DNA of 50,055 nucleotides from an uncultured Oscillospiraceae bacterium (GCA_958448165.1 CAUDCW010000015.1:1-50055); one strand, 5' to 3'; positions 33,822 to 43,163 are shown, counted from the first letter of the stretch. The notes: generated by a model not told the origin, from the sequence alone. Translations and numbers: made by a program.

Positions 33822-34838
33822 ATGAATATCGGATGGGTGCTTGGCAGCGCAGTAGCTTCTTTTGTAATTTCGGCTGTTATAGGCAAATGGCTTGTGCCGT
33901 TTTTGAAAAAGCTTCATTTCGGTCAGACTATTCTTGAGGACGGTCCCAAGTGGCACGAGAAAAAGCAGGGTACACCGACAATGGGTGGATTTATGTTTAT
34001 AATCGGCTCGGTAGTTACAACCTTGGTTTGTGTTCTGCTGTTCAACTTTTTTACAACCGAGTCTGCGCTCAAGGCTGATGTCGGCAGAGTTCTTGCCGGC
34101 GTGGTAATGGCGTGTGCTTACGGTGCTGTCGGCTTTATTGACGACTACATCAAGGTTGTTAAAAAACGCAATCTGGGACTCACCGCAAAGCAGAAGCTTC
34201 TGCTGCAATTTATGATAGCCATTGCTTATCTTGCAACGCTTTATCTGCTTGGCACGACAAGCAGCATAGTGATACCTTACTTCGGTGTTTTTGACCTTGG
34301 CATTTTCTATTGGATTCTGTCGGCAATAGCAATTGTCGGCGTTGTAAATGCAGTCAATCTTTCAGACGGTATCGACGGACTTGTCGGCTCAATGTCGTTT
34401 TTTTCGGCGCTTGCATTTATGCTTCTTGCGTCTGTTCTTCAGAGCCAGTGCAGCGGCATAATGTCATCAGCACTCGCCGGCGGCTGCCTTGGATTCCTGC
34501 TTTGGAACTTCCACCCCGCAAAGGTGTTTATGGGCGACACAGGCTCACTCTTCCTCGGCGGCTATATCTGCGCTCTTGCATACGCCTTGAACCTGCCGAT
34601 TATCCTTATCGTCATTGCACTGCCGTATCTGCTTGAAATGCTCTCGGTTGTGCTTCAGGTTACCTACTTTAAGCTGACACACGGCAAGCGACTGTTCAAG
34701 ATGAGCCCGATTCATCATCACTTTGAAATGTGCGGCTGGTCAGAGGTTAAGATAGTTGTCGTATTCAGCGTATTTGCCGCCGTGTGCGGAATTTTTGCGG
34801 TGCTGTTTACGGTGTTTGGAATTGGCTTTATCAGTTAA
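33822..34838 (+). CDS. mraY: Phospho-MurNAc-pentapeptide transferase
   Basis: 338 residues, ten hydrophobic helices. DGPKWHEKKQGTPTMGG, the catalytic DDY in GFIDDYIKVVKKRN, LSDGIDGLVGS, FMGDTGSLFLGG and SPIHHHFE are all present. It makes lipid I from UDP-MurNAc-pentapeptide and undecaprenyl phosphate. The next gene is ftsW; murD, which often stands here, is absent. Confidence 0.97.
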   Translation: MNIGWVLGSAVASFVISAVIGKWLVPFLKKLHFGQTILEDGPKWHEKKQGTPTMGGFMFIIGSVVTTLVCVLLFNFFTTESALKADVGRVLAGVVMACAYGAVGFIDDYIKVVKKRNLGLTAKQKLLLQFMIAIAYLATLYLLGTTSSIVIPYFGVFDLGIFYWILSAIAIVGVVNAVNLSDGIDGLVGSMSFFSALAFMLLASVLQSQCSGIMSSALAGGCLGFLLWNFHPAKVFMGDTGSLFLGGYICALAYALNLPIILIVIALPYLLEMLSVVLQVTYFKLTHGKRLFKMSPIHHHFEMCGWSEVKIVVVFSVFAAVCGIFAVLFTVFGIGFIS

Positions 34839-34876
34839 AATAATTTTCAGCTAAAATAAATTACGGTGGTGTAAAG

Positions 34877-36166
34877 ATGGATTTAACACACACAAATTCT
34901 GAACGCACAAAAAGACGGCCACGCTCTTCGTCCGGCGGTGCTGTGCGTGCTTTGGCAACAGGCGGTGCTGAAGCGAGTGCGGGTGCAGTGTCAAAAAGCA
35001 GACCTCGCCGCACAAGAGAACGCCGACGCACTATTGATTCACATAAAGCCTTCAGAGTAGGCGCAGGCATTGATATGCCGTTTCTGATTCTTGTTATAGT
35101 TCTGCTTGTCTGCGGATTGATTATGATGTTCTCGGCAAGCTACCCGATTGCTTATTACAGCGAGGGCAATAGCTATTATTACTTAATAAGACAGTCAATT
35201 TTTGCACTTATCGGCATAGGCGTAATGTTCTTTATGTCTTATCTGAATTACGAGTATCTCAAGAAGCTTTCGCTCATCATTCTTCCGCTCGGCTTTATTG
35301 CTTTGATTGCGGTTTTCTTCTTTCCGTCCTCAACAGGTGTTCACCGCTGGATTGATTTCGGAGTGTTCAATATTCAGGCGTCGGAGATTATGAAGTTTGC
35401 TATCATTATCTTCCTGGCGCATTGGGGAGCATATCAGCACAAAAAGACAAATACCTTTAAATACGGCGCACTGCCGCCGCTGATAATATTTGTTGTTACG
35501 GCTGTACTGCTCTATTTTGAACCTCACTATTCAGGTATTGTTATCATCGGAATCCTGACGGCGCTTATGGTAATCCTCTACGGCGGCAAGGTCCGTTGGT
35601 TCATTGTTATCGGTGCGGTGCTTGTCGGCATAGTATTGATACTTGCCGTAACCGACAAGCTCGGCTATGCTATGGAGCGTATGGACGGCTGGGGCAAGGC
35701 TCTTGAATATGTCGATGAAGATATGTGGCAGAGTACATTCCAGACGAGAAACTCGCTTTATGCTATCGGCTCGGGCGGACTTATGGGTCTTGGACTCGGA
35801 CAGTCAAGACAGAAATACCTCTATCTGCCCGAACCGCAGAACGACTTTATCTTTGCTATAGTATGTGAGGAGCTTGGCCTTATCGGTGCGCTTGTTATAC
35901 TTGTGCTTTTCGGCTTGCTTATATGGCGCGGCATTGTCATTGCAATGCGTGCAAAGGACCGCTTCGGCACATTGCTCGCCGCAGGTCTTACCGCACAGAT
36001 AGGAATTCAGGTTGTGCTTAATATATTTGTTATAACCGACTGGATGCCGAACACCGGTATCAGCCTGCCGTTTTTCAGCTACGGCGGCTCGTCGCTTATT
36101 ATGATTCTGTTCCAGATGGGAATAATACTTTCAATTTCAAGAACGGCAAATATGAGTAAGGTTTAA
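34877..36166 (+). CDS. ftsW: SEDS glycosyltransferase FtsW
   Basis: 429 residues. A basic, low-complexity N-terminus of about 65 residues (RRPRSSSGG, RPRRTRERRR) precedes ten membrane helices. SEDS signatures are GVHRWIDFG, GSGGLMGLGLGQS and PEPQNDFIFAIVCEELG, with FFSYGGSS at the end. It polymerises lipid II at the septum with the PBP encoded upstream. RodA is the alternative, but the cluster context favours FtsW. Confidence 0.93.
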   Translation: MDLTHTNSERTKRRPRSSSGGAVRALATGGAEASAGAVSKSRPRRTRERRRTIDSHKAFRVGAGIDMPFLILVIVLLVCGLIMMFSASYPIAYYSEGNSYYYLIRQSIFALIGIGVMFFMSYLNYEYLKKLSLIILPLGFIALIAVFFFPSSTGVHRWIDFGVFNIQASEIMKFAIIIFLAHWGAYQHKKTNTFKYGALPPLIIFVVTAVLLYFEPHYSGIVIIGILTALMVILYGGKVRWFIVIGAVLVGIVLILAVTDKLGYAMERMDGWGKALEYVDEDMWQSTFQTRNSLYAIGSGGLMGLGLGQSRQKYLYLPEPQNDFIFAIVCEELGLIGALVILVLFGLLIWRGIVIAMRAKDRFGTLLAAGLTAQIGIQVVLNIFVITDWMPNTGISLPFFSYGGSSLIMILFQMGIILSISRTANMSKV

Positions 36167-36193
36167 ACAATCATTTATTAAGGAGAAGTAATT

Positions 36194-37321
36194 ATGCGTG
36201 TGATTTTTGCAGGAGGCGGCACAGCGGGGCATATTAACCCTGCTCTTGCAATCGCCGGATATTTAAAGGATAAGGACCCAAAGACAGAAATTCTTTATAT
36301 CGGAGCGCAGGGCGGAATGGAGGAAAGGCTCGTTCCGCAGGCAGGCTTTGAAATCAGAACGATAAAGATTTCCGGCTTTAAAAGAAGCCTTTCGCCAAAG
36401 GCGATCAAGGATAATATCGTTACGGTAAAAAGAGCTTTTTCGTCAACCGCAGATGCGAAAAAAATTATGAAAGAGTTCAAGCCGGATATATGCATCGGAA
36501 CGGGCGGCTATGTCAGCGGACCGGTTATCAGAGCGGCTCTGAAGCTTAAAATTCCTGCAATTATCCACGAGCAGAACGCTTTCCCCGGTGTTACGACAAA
36601 GATGCTCTCAAAGAATGTGCAGAAGGTTATGCTTGCAAATCCTTATGCAAAAAAGTATCTCAGCGACAGCTGCCATTTTGTAACGACCGGCAATCCCGTA
36701 AGAGGTGAAATAATTACTGCCGCAAAGGAAGCCTCACGCAAGGAGCTGGGACTTGATGAGCGCCCCGTTATTCTTTCGTTCGGCGGCAGCCTCGGCGCAA
36801 GAAAAATCAACGAAGGCGTTGCAGACCTTATCGCACGCAGCGGCAAGGACGGCAAGTATCAGATTATCCACGCATACGGTCAGTACGGCAAGTGGTTCCC
36901 TGATTTGCTGAGGGAAAAGGGAATAGAGCCTGACGATTGCAAAAACCTTGATATAAGAGAATATATCAACAATATGTCAACCTGCCTTGCTGCGGCAGAC
37001 CTTGTTATCTGCCGTGCAGGTGCAATAACCTTAAGCGAGCTTCAGGTTCAGGGCAAGCCCGCAATTCTGATTCCGTCACCGAATGTTGCGGAAAATCATC
37101 AGTATCACAATGCTATGTCGATGGTGGATTCAAAGGCGGCGTTCATTATAGAAGAAAGCGAGCTGACAGGCGAAAAGGTTATCGAGTACGCCGACAGAAT
37201 TCTCGGTGATGAAGAAACACTAAAAGAATACTCACAGAACGCCGGCAAGATGGCAATTGTAGATGCCAACGACAGAATTTATTCTGTTATAAGAACCGTA
37301 TTAAGCGGTGTGGCAAAATGA
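36194..37321 (+). CDS. murG: UDP-GlcNAc:lipid I GlcNAc transferase
   Basis: 375 residues, AAGGAGAAG in front. GGGTAGHINPALAIA, GTGGYVSGP, HEQNAFPGVTTK, SFGGSLGARKIN and RAGAITLSELQ are MurG motifs. It turns lipid I into lipid II on the inner face of the membrane. It is 27 nt behind ftsW. Confidence 0.97.
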   Translation: MRVIFAGGGTAGHINPALAIAGYLKDKDPKTEILYIGAQGGMEERLVPQAGFEIRTIKISGFKRSLSPKAIKDNIVTVKRAFSSTADAKKIMKEFKPDICIGTGGYVSGPVIRAALKLKIPAIIHEQNAFPGVTTKMLSKNVQKVMLANPYAKKYLSDSCHFVTTGNPVRGEIITAAKEASRKELGLDERPVILSFGGSLGARKINEGVADLIARSGKDGKYQIIHAYGQYGKWFPDLLREKGIEPDDCKNLDIREYINNMSTCLAAADLVICRAGAITLSELQVQGKPAILIPSPNVAENHQYHNAMSMVDSKAAFIIEESELTGEKVIEYADRILGDEETLKEYSQNAGKMAIVDANDRIYSVIRTVLSGVAK

Positions 37322-37342
37322 TTCTGTTTTAAAAAATCACTC

Positions 37343-37381
37343 GGTCAGCAGACTTCCTCTTTGTCGGGGGAGTCTGCCGAC
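37343..37381 (+). promoter_or_regulatory. Stable hairpin after murG
   Basis: GTCxGCAGACTxCC (from 37344) pairs with GGxAGTCTGCxGAC (to 37381), about 14 positions with two mismatches. No T run follows, so it is a 3' structure or weak terminator. Confidence 0.45.
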
Positions 37382-37396
37382 ATTCACAAAGCACAG

Positions 37397-37460
37397 CCCT
37401 TATTCATAATATATATGGAATTAGTCTTTACCAAATTGCTTCTATATATTAGAATAAGGG
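37397..37460 (+). promoter_or_regulatory. Hairpin that pairs with the murA ribosome-binding site
   Basis: CCCTTATTC (37397-37405) pairs perfectly with GAATAAGGG (37452-37460), and after a small internal loop AATATATA (37408-37415) pairs with TATATATT (37443-37450). AAGGGG of the second arm is the only good ribosome-binding site for murA. The fold would therefore limit murA translation unless opened. Confidence 0.55.
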
Positions 37461-37469
37461 GTGTTCTCT

Positions 37470-38723
37470 GTGTCAAAGCTGATAATTAAGGGTCGCAAAA
37501 GACTTAGCGGAAAGGTTGAAATACAGGGCGCAAAAAACAGCGCTCTTCCGATTCTGGCGGCGACCCTGTTGACCCGTGGCGGCAGTGTTATAAACAACTG
37601 TCCCGATTTGTCGGACGTTGAAATAACGCTCAACATACTGCGCTATCTCGGGTGTACTGCTCAGCTTGACGGAAACACCGTTACCGTTGACAGCAAATGT
37701 GCCGATAAGTTTGATATACCCGACGAGCTTATGCGTGCAATGCGTTCGTCGATAATATTTCTTGGTGCGCTGATATCCCGCTTCGGGAAAGCAAGGCTTA
37801 CTTTCCCCGGCGGGTGTGAGCTTGGTCCCCGTCCGATTGACCTGCACCTGAACGCCCTGAGAATGCTCGGCGTTGAGATATCGGAACAGCACGGCACGCT
37901 TGAGTGCGTCGCTCCGGACGGAATACACGGCGCAAAAATTTCACTGTCTTTTCCAAGCGTCGGCGCAACAGAGAATATAATGCTTGCCGCCGTAACAGCC
38001 GACGGAACAACGGTAATTACAAACGCAGCACGCGAACCCGAAATCTGCGATCTTGCCGATTGCCTTAACAGCTTCGGCGCAAATATTTCGGGAGCAGGCG
38101 AGGGGACAATAACCATTGACGGTGTCGATTCGCTGACGGGTGCAATGCACACAATAATCCCGGACAGAATCGCCGCCGCTACATATATGGCTGCCGCAGC
38201 CGCAACCGGCGGAAGGGTGCTTATCGACAGAGTTGTACCCACGCATTTGAGTGCGATAATCCCTGTTTTTGAAGAGAGTGGCTGTACCGTAGAACAAAAC
38301 GGTAATTCTATTTTGCTTGACGCTCCGAACAGGCTCAGGGCTGTAAATCTGATTCGCACAATGCCGTATCCCGGTTTTCCAACAGACGCTCAGCCGCCGC
38401 TTATGGCGATGCTTGCATCTGCACGGGGAACAGGCATTTTTGTTGAGAATATATTTGAAAACCGATATAAGCACACAACCGGCCTTGAAAGAATGGGAGC
38501 AAAGATTTATCTTGAGGGCAAGGTTGCAGTGGTTGAGGGAGTGCCGGAGCTTTACGGCGCAAAGGTATCGTCGCCCGATCTGCGCGGAGGTGCGGCGTTG
38601 GTTGTCGCAGGACTAAGCGCCGGCGGTGTTACCGAGATAAACGATATACATTATATTGAAAGAGGATATGAAAGCATTGAGCTTTCATTATCACGGCTTG
38701 GAGCTTCAATAAAAAAGGTGTAA
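37470..38723 (+). CDS. murA: UDP-N-acetylglucosamine 1-carboxyvinyltransferase
   Basis: 417 residues. GTG 37470 is preferred over GTG 37461 because AAGGGG (37455-37460) is 9 nt before it and the result starts MSKLIIKGRKRLSG. KNSALPILAATLL and the active-site loop FPGGCELGPRPIDLHL with Cys (fosfomycin target) are present. The C-terminal part has RYKHTTGLERMGAKI. It performs the first committed step of peptidoglycan synthesis. The product is class MurA1/MurAA-like; a second murA elsewhere cannot be ruled out. Confidence 0.96.
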   Translation: MSKLIIKGRKRLSGKVEIQGAKNSALPILAATLLTRGGSVINNCPDLSDVEITLNILRYLGCTAQLDGNTVTVDSKCADKFDIPDELMRAMRSSIIFLGALISRFGKARLTFPGGCELGPRPIDLHLNALRMLGVEISEQHGTLECVAPDGIHGAKISLSFPSVGATENIMLAAVTADGTTVITNAAREPEICDLADCLNSFGANISGAGEGTITIDGVDSLTGAMHTIIPDRIAAATYMAAAAATGGRVLIDRVVPTHLSAIIPVFEESGCTVEQNGNSILLDAPNRLRAVNLIRTMPYPGFPTDAQPPLMAMLASARGTGIFVENIFENRYKHTTGLERMGAKIYLEGKVAVVEGVPELYGAKVSSPDLRGGAALVVAGLSAGGVTEINDIHYIERGYESIELSLSRLGASIKKV

Positions 38724-38741
38724 AGTTGTGGGGAAGATAAA

Positions 38742-40208
38742 ATGAAGAATAGTAAAACCAAAGAAACAAACGAAAAGCCAATAAAAAACAAGAAACGGCA
38801 TCCTGATGAACCTGAAAGAAAAAAGACATCGGGCAGTGCACGTTCAAAAGAAACAGCCGCACAGGACAAAGAGCGTTTTGATGCTCAGCCCTCAAAAAAG
38901 AAAAAGGAGTCAGCATCAAAGAGCAGCTCCGACAAACCGAAAAGAAAAAAATCTTCACAGGATATCAAGGGAAAAGCAGGCAAGAGTAAATCAAGGAAAA
39001 AAACTGACAGTTTCCGTATCAACTACGACAAGGATTACGGCGATGAATTCTTTACCGATGAGCTTGAGCTGAAAAGAAAACGTGCAAGGCAGAAGCTTGA
39101 AGAAAGCCATATGCCCGATATTGATATCGAAAAAATGCCGATGTCGCACAAAAAGAGAAAGCTCAAAAATATTGGCGTTGCGGCGTCAATCATATCAATT
39201 ATACTTGTCATCGGCATAGTGCTGTCGCTTACGGTGTTTTTCCGCAGTGAGCAGTTCACGGTTGAGGGAGCAGACCATTATTCAGCGCAGGATGTTATTG
39301 ACGCCAGCGGAATGAAGCTTGGCGAAAACCTGTTTTTATGCGACAAGAGCGCCGGTGAGCAGAGAATTGAAAGCTCGCTTCCGTATATTGAGGAGGCAAA
39401 GATTTCAATTAAAATTCCAAATACAATGGTTATCACGGTGACCGAGAGCAAGCCGGCATTTGTTTTCAAAAACGGCAGTGAATATATAATTGTCAGCTCA
39501 CAGGGCAAGGTTATGGAAAAGGTTCAGGGCTCGGCGGAAAAATACGACGCTCCGACAGTTATTGGCTGTACGGTCAAGAGCGCCGAGCTTGGACAGGAAA
39601 TTTCATTTAAAGAATCAGGAATTCTTTCTATTCTGAAGGCGGTTGCCGAAGGCATTGATGAAAACGAATTTTCGGGCATAAAAGAAATTGATATCACCAA
39701 CACGGCAAGAGTATGCCTTAACTACTCAAACAGAATTAAAATTATACTCGGTATTCCGGAGGATATCGGATATAAACTGAAAACGGCAAAAATCATTATC
39801 AGCGATAAGCTTTCAGAAACCGACGCAGGCGAGCTTGATGTTTCAAGCTGCAAGGGCGAGAGCAAGGCTTCTTACTTCAAGTCCGATCCGAGCATATATC
39901 TGGATAAAAGAACTCAGCAGACCCAGCCGGTAACCGAACCGGTAACCGCCGCTGCAGAAACACAGACGCAGGCGGAAAGCACGGCTGACACCTCGTCTGA
40001 TGATTATTCATCAGGTGTTCCAGAGTATGAATATCCGACCGATGAGTACGGTAATATAATTTATTCAACCGACCCCGAGCCCGATAACACCCTTGACGGT
40101 GACGGTGACGCATATAGTAACGATTATGACAACAGCTATGATTATGGCGGTGATTACGGCTACAGCGGTGACGGGGATGATTTGTACGGCGCAGGTGATT
40201 ATCAGTAG
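38742..40208 (+). CDS. divIB: Cell division protein DivIB/FtsQ
   Basis: 488 residues, GGGGAAG in front. A very basic Lys/Ser-rich N-terminus of about 110 residues, a membrane helix (about 143-167), a POTRA domain (FTVEGADHYSAQDVIDASG) and a beta domain up to about 385. The C-terminus is a Thr/Glu-rich linker and then a Tyr/Asp/Gly-rich tail (DYDNSYDYGGDYGYSGDGDD). POTRA plus context identify DivIB, which with FtsL links the divisome to PBP and FtsW. The long cytosolic head and the acidic aromatic tail are unusual for the family. Confidence 0.88.
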   Translation: MKNSKTKETNEKPIKNKKRHPDEPERKKTSGSARSKETAAQDKERFDAQPSKKKKESASKSSSDKPKRKKSSQDIKGKAGKSKSRKKTDSFRINYDKDYGDEFFTDELELKRKRARQKLEESHMPDIDIEKMPMSHKKRKLKNIGVAASIISIILVIGIVLSLTVFFRSEQFTVEGADHYSAQDVIDASGMKLGENLFLCDKSAGEQRIESSLPYIEEAKISIKIPNTMVITVTESKPAFVFKNGSEYIIVSSQGKVMEKVQGSAEKYDAPTVIGCTVKSAELGQEISFKESGILSILKAVAEGIDENEFSGIKEIDITNTARVCLNYSNRIKIILGIPEDIGYKLKTAKIIISDKLSETDAGELDVSSCKGESKASYFKSDPSIYLDKRTQQTQPVTEPVTAAAETQTQAESTADTSSDDYSSGVPEYEYPTDEYGNIIYSTDPEPDNTLDGDGDAYSNDYDNSYDYGGDYGYSGDGDDLYGAGDYQ

Positions 40209-40344
40209 CCGTGCGAATTGTGCAGGTTTTGATGGTTTTAATTGCAAAAATTCGGCAAAATTGCCCTTTTTATTCGTATGTACTCATATATTTGCGAAAA
40301 ACCGAAAAAAAACTGTAAATCGCTATTGAATTTTTCACTCTTTT

Positions 40345-40373
40345 GTGTTAAATTTATAAGGTAATAGTATAAT
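40345..40373 (+). promoter_or_regulatory. Possible ftsZ promoter
   Basis: A consensus TATAAT (40368-40373) stands about 90 bp before ftsZ. The -35 position 17 bp upstream (GTGTTA) is weak. The 250-bp gap suggests separate control of ftsZ. Confidence 0.4.
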
Positions 40374-40462
40374 GGTTGTGAGTATGCACAGCTAACTTCA
40401 CATTTCAGTCAACTAACAATTAATTTTTAAGTCGTCTTTGCGACGTATAGGAGGAAGTTTAA

Positions 40463-41590
40463 ATGGCATTTGAGATTGAAAAAGAGTTTGGTAACGATAT
40501 ACCTGTTATCAAGGTAATAGGTGTCGGCGGTGGCGGCGGAAACGCTGTTAACCGAATGGTAAAGATGGGCGTTCAGTGTGTTGATTTTGTTGCAATCAAT
40601 ACCGATGACCACGTTCTTCAGTTCTCCAGTGCGGGCACAAAGATTAAAATCGGCGAGAAGATTACTCACGGCAAGGGCGCAGGCTCAAAGCCGGAGGTTG
40701 GCAGACAGGCTGCCGAAGAAAACAGAGAAGAGATTGAAGCTGTTCTTAAGGATACAGATATGGTATTCATCACAGCCGGTATGGGCGGCGGCACAGGCAC
40801 AGGCGCAGCTCCGATTGTTGCCGAGATTGCAAAGTCAATGGGTATCCTGACAACTGCAATTGTAACAAAGCCTTTTGCTTTTGAGGGCAAAAAGAGAATG
40901 GAGCAGGCTGAGGCAGGTATCGCAGCTCTCAGAGAAAATGTTGACTCACTTATCGTTGTTCCCAACGAAAGATTAAAATATGCAAGCGAGCAGAGAATCA
41001 CTCTTAAGAACGCTTTTGAGCTTGCCGACGATGTTCTCCGTCAGGGCGTTCAGAGTATTTCAGACCTTATCCTTATCCCGGGTCTTGTTAACCTCGACTT
41101 TGCCGATGTTACGGCAATTATGCACGACGCAGGCTATGCTCATATGGGTATCGGCTATGCAACAGGCAAGGACAAGGCTGACGAGGCTGCAAGAATGGCT
41201 ATCACAAGTCCTCTTCTTGAAACATCAATCAGCGGCGCTAAGGGCGTTATCGTTAACATCACAGCATCACCTGACATCGGACTTGACGAAATCGACACTG
41301 CTTCCGCAATGATTACAGAGCAGGCTGATCCGGATGCAAACATCATCTGGGGTGCTGTTCTTGATGAGAATATGGAGGACGAGATGAGTGTTACCGTTAT
41401 CGCAACAGGCTTCGGCGGCGGTAACGACAGCACAATGCGTGACCCGAGAAACAGAAACAGAGCATCATCAAGAAATAACGATTCTTTCAGAAGCGCTCCT
41501 GCAAAGGAAGCACCGAGAAAGCCGGCTGCTGACGTTGCAGATGATGACGATTCTTACTATGACATTATGTCAATCTTCAACCGTAAATAA
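40463..41590 (+). CDS. ftsZ: Cell division GTPase FtsZ
   Basis: 375 residues, TAGGAGGAAG in front. GVGGGGGNAVNRM, the tubulin signature GGGTGTGAAP, NVDSLIVVPNERL and T7-loop region DFADVTAIMHDAG are present. After a variable linker the C-terminal peptide YYDIMSIFNRK would bind FtsA/SepF-type partners. It ends the division/wall cluster. ftsA is not present next to it. Confidence 0.98.
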   Translation: MAFEIEKEFGNDIPVIKVIGVGGGGGNAVNRMVKMGVQCVDFVAINTDDHVLQFSSAGTKIKIGEKITHGKGAGSKPEVGRQAAEENREEIEAVLKDTDMVFITAGMGGGTGTGAAPIVAEIAKSMGILTTAIVTKPFAFEGKKRMEQAEAGIAALRENVDSLIVVPNERLKYASEQRITLKNAFELADDVLRQGVQSISDLILIPGLVNLDFADVTAIMHDAGYAHMGIGYATGKDKADEAARMAITSPLLETSISGAKGVIVNITASPDIGLDEIDTASAMITEQADPDANIIWGAVLDENMEDEMSVTVIATGFGGGNDSTMRDPRNRNRASSRNNDSFRSAPAKEAPRKPAADVADDDDSYYDIMSIFNRK

Positions 41591-41607
41591 TAATTACTGT
41601 ATATAGC

Positions 41608-41638
41608 AAAGAGGCTGCCGCAGGCAGTCTCTTTTTTT
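41608..41638 (+). terminator. ftsZ terminator
   Basis: AAAGAGxCTGCC and GGCAGxCTCTTT form a strong stem followed by seven T. Confidence 0.92.
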
Positions 41639-41649
41639 GAGGGAATAAT

Positions 41650-42144
41650 ATGGACGATAAACTTAATAAGCTGTTTCTTGAAATGACGGCGTATTTCAAG
41701 GGCGACAAAAAGCGTATATGCCATTTAACAAAGGTTCATTCCTTTGCCGCTCTTATCGCCTCGCTTGAGGGTTTAGACAGCAAAACAAAATATATCCTCG
41801 AAGCCGCCGCACTTGTCCACGACATCGGCATAAAGCCGTCAGAGGAAAAATACGGCACCTGCACAGGCAAACAGCAGGAGCTTGAGGGTCCGCCCGTTGC
41901 AGAGAAAATGCTCAGCAGGCTTGAGTTTTCCGAAGAAATCATAAGCCGTGTAAAATACCTTGTCGCTCATCATCACACCTATGACTGCATTGACGGATAT
42001 GACTATCAGATACTTGTGGAGGCTGATTTCATCGTCAATATGGACGAGGACGAAATGAGCGTTGACGCAATCAGCAGGTGTATTGACAGGATTTTCAGGA
42101 CAAAATCGGGAATTGAAATTTGCAGGAATATGTTTCTTGAATAA
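41650..42144 (+). CDS. HD-domain phosphohydrolase
   Basis: 164 residues. RICHLTKVHSFAALIA gives the first His, EAAALVHDIGIKPSE the HD pair, and VKYLVAHHHTYDCIDG the following His cluster, so the metal site is complete. C-terminal Asp of LVEADFIVNMDED is also typical. HD proteins of this small size often cleave nucleotides; the substrate is unknown. Although close to ftsZ it is separated by a terminator. Confidence 0.85.
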   Translation: MDDKLNKLFLEMTAYFKGDKKRICHLTKVHSFAALIASLEGLDSKTKYILEAAALVHDIGIKPSEEKYGTCTGKQQELEGPPVAEKMLSRLEFSEEIISRVKYLVAHHHTYDCIDGYDYQILVEADFIVNMDEDEMSVDAISRCIDRIFRTKSGIEICRNMFLE

Positions 42145-42161
42145 TCATTTTCAGCACACAC

Positions 42162-42197
42162 AAAAGGGACGCTTCAATTTGCGAAGCGTCCCTTTTT
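42162..42197. terminator. Bidirectional terminator
   Basis: AAAAGGGACGCTTC and GAAGCGTCCCTTTTT form a 14-bp stem with a 7-nt loop and A/T runs on both sides, serving the HD gene and the convergent zinc-ribbon gene. Confidence 0.9.
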
Positions 42198-42220
42198 AAA
42201 TGCTTATTATTTATAATATA

Positions 42221-43036
42221 TCACAACTCAGGCTGCGGCTCCAAAGGCTGAGTTTCTTCTGTCTGCGGCTGTGTCGGTGCCTCGGTTTCGGGAACTGTCG
42301 GCGCCTCTGTTTCCGGCTCGGTTTCGGGCTGAGTTTCCGGTTCGGTTGGCTCGGGAGTTGGTTCTTCGGTTTCGGGCTGAGTCTGTTCCGGAGTTGGTTC
42401 TTCTGTTTCCGTTTCGGTTTCGCTTTGTGTTTCCGTCACAGCGGTGTCCGATGTCGGTTCTGTCGGCTTGGTGCTGTTGCTTCTGTTTCCGAAAAACGCA
42501 AAGACAACAATTACCGCTGCTATAACAGCAACCGCCGCAATAATTGATGTCACAATTACTGCTGTTTTGCCGCCGTTTTTCTTTTTGCCTTTGTTCGCTT
42601 GGGGGTAGGCAAACGGTGACGGCGCAGGGGTGTATTCATCGACAATCGGAGAATCATATCCGTCGTTGTACCTTGAAACATCGTATCCGCAGTAGGGGCA
42701 AACGCTCTGACCACGGTTCAGCGGTTGGTTGCAGTTCGGACAGATCTTCTTTATATACGGCTCCTCCTTGCTTTGCGGCTGTTTTGTTTCGGGTGCTTGC
42801 GGCGGTGCGGCTTCTTTTGGGGTTTCAGTGCTGTGCTGTGAGTGGCTGTATATGTTGTTGTCATCATCGGATTTAAAATTATGTACTGCCGAAAAGTCAA
42901 TCGGCTCTCCTGAAAAATCATCGTCAAAATAGCCATCGTTATATTCGTTTAGCTCTTCTTCAACCCTTGCTCCGCAGTTTGAGCAGTAGTTTTCGCCTTC
43001 ATTAATTGCGGCGTTGCAATTGCTGCAAAATCTCAT
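42221..43036 (-). CDS. Membrane protein with two zinc ribbons and Thr/Pro/Glu tail
   Basis: 271 residues. The first zinc ribbon MRFCSNCNAAINEGENYCSNCG is at the N-terminus, and the second (ICPNCNQPLNRGQSVCPYCG) near 97-118, joined by an acidic linker. A membrane helix follows (about 158-181), then an outer tail of about 75 residues made of PTEPE/ETE repeats. The layout, cytosolic zinc ribbons with one helix and a cell-wall-spanning linker, is common in clostridia, but the function is unknown. The low-complexity tail probably spans the cell wall without a folded domain at its end. Confidence 0.8.
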   Translation of the reverse strand: MRFCSNCNAAINEGENYCSNCGARVEEELNEYNDGYFDDDFSGEPIDFSAVHNFKSDDDNNIYSHSQHSTETPKEAAPPQAPETKQPQSKEEPYIKKICPNCNQPLNRGQSVCPYCGYDVSRYNDGYDSPIVDEYTPAPSPFAYPQANKGKKKNGGKTAVIVTSIIAAVAVIAAVIVVFAFFGNRSNSTKPTEPTSDTAVTETQSETETETEEPTPEQTQPETEEPTPEPTEPETQPETEPETEAPTVPETEAPTQPQTEETQPLEPQPEL

Positions 43037-43070
43037 AGCTGTACCATTCCTTTCTAAGACTATGATTAAT

Positions 43071-43099
43071 ACTATACACTTTATTTATCGCTCTGTCAA
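43071..43099 (-). promoter_or_regulatory. Promoter of the zinc-ribbon gene
   Basis: On the minus strand TTGACA (43099-43094) and TATAGT (43076-43071) are 17 bp apart, 35 bp before the start codon. Confidence 0.75.
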
Positions 43100-43163
43100 A
43101 CCGAATAATGTCAAAACAAGCCTTTATATATTTTCAAATTTTTCTCTTTTTCTTTAATTTCAC

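Noticed and set aside
42200..42547. Plus-strand ORF rich in Arg/Phe/Cys
   Set aside because: It is the complement of the Thr/Pro/Glu repeat tail of the zinc-ribbon protein, a composition artefact.
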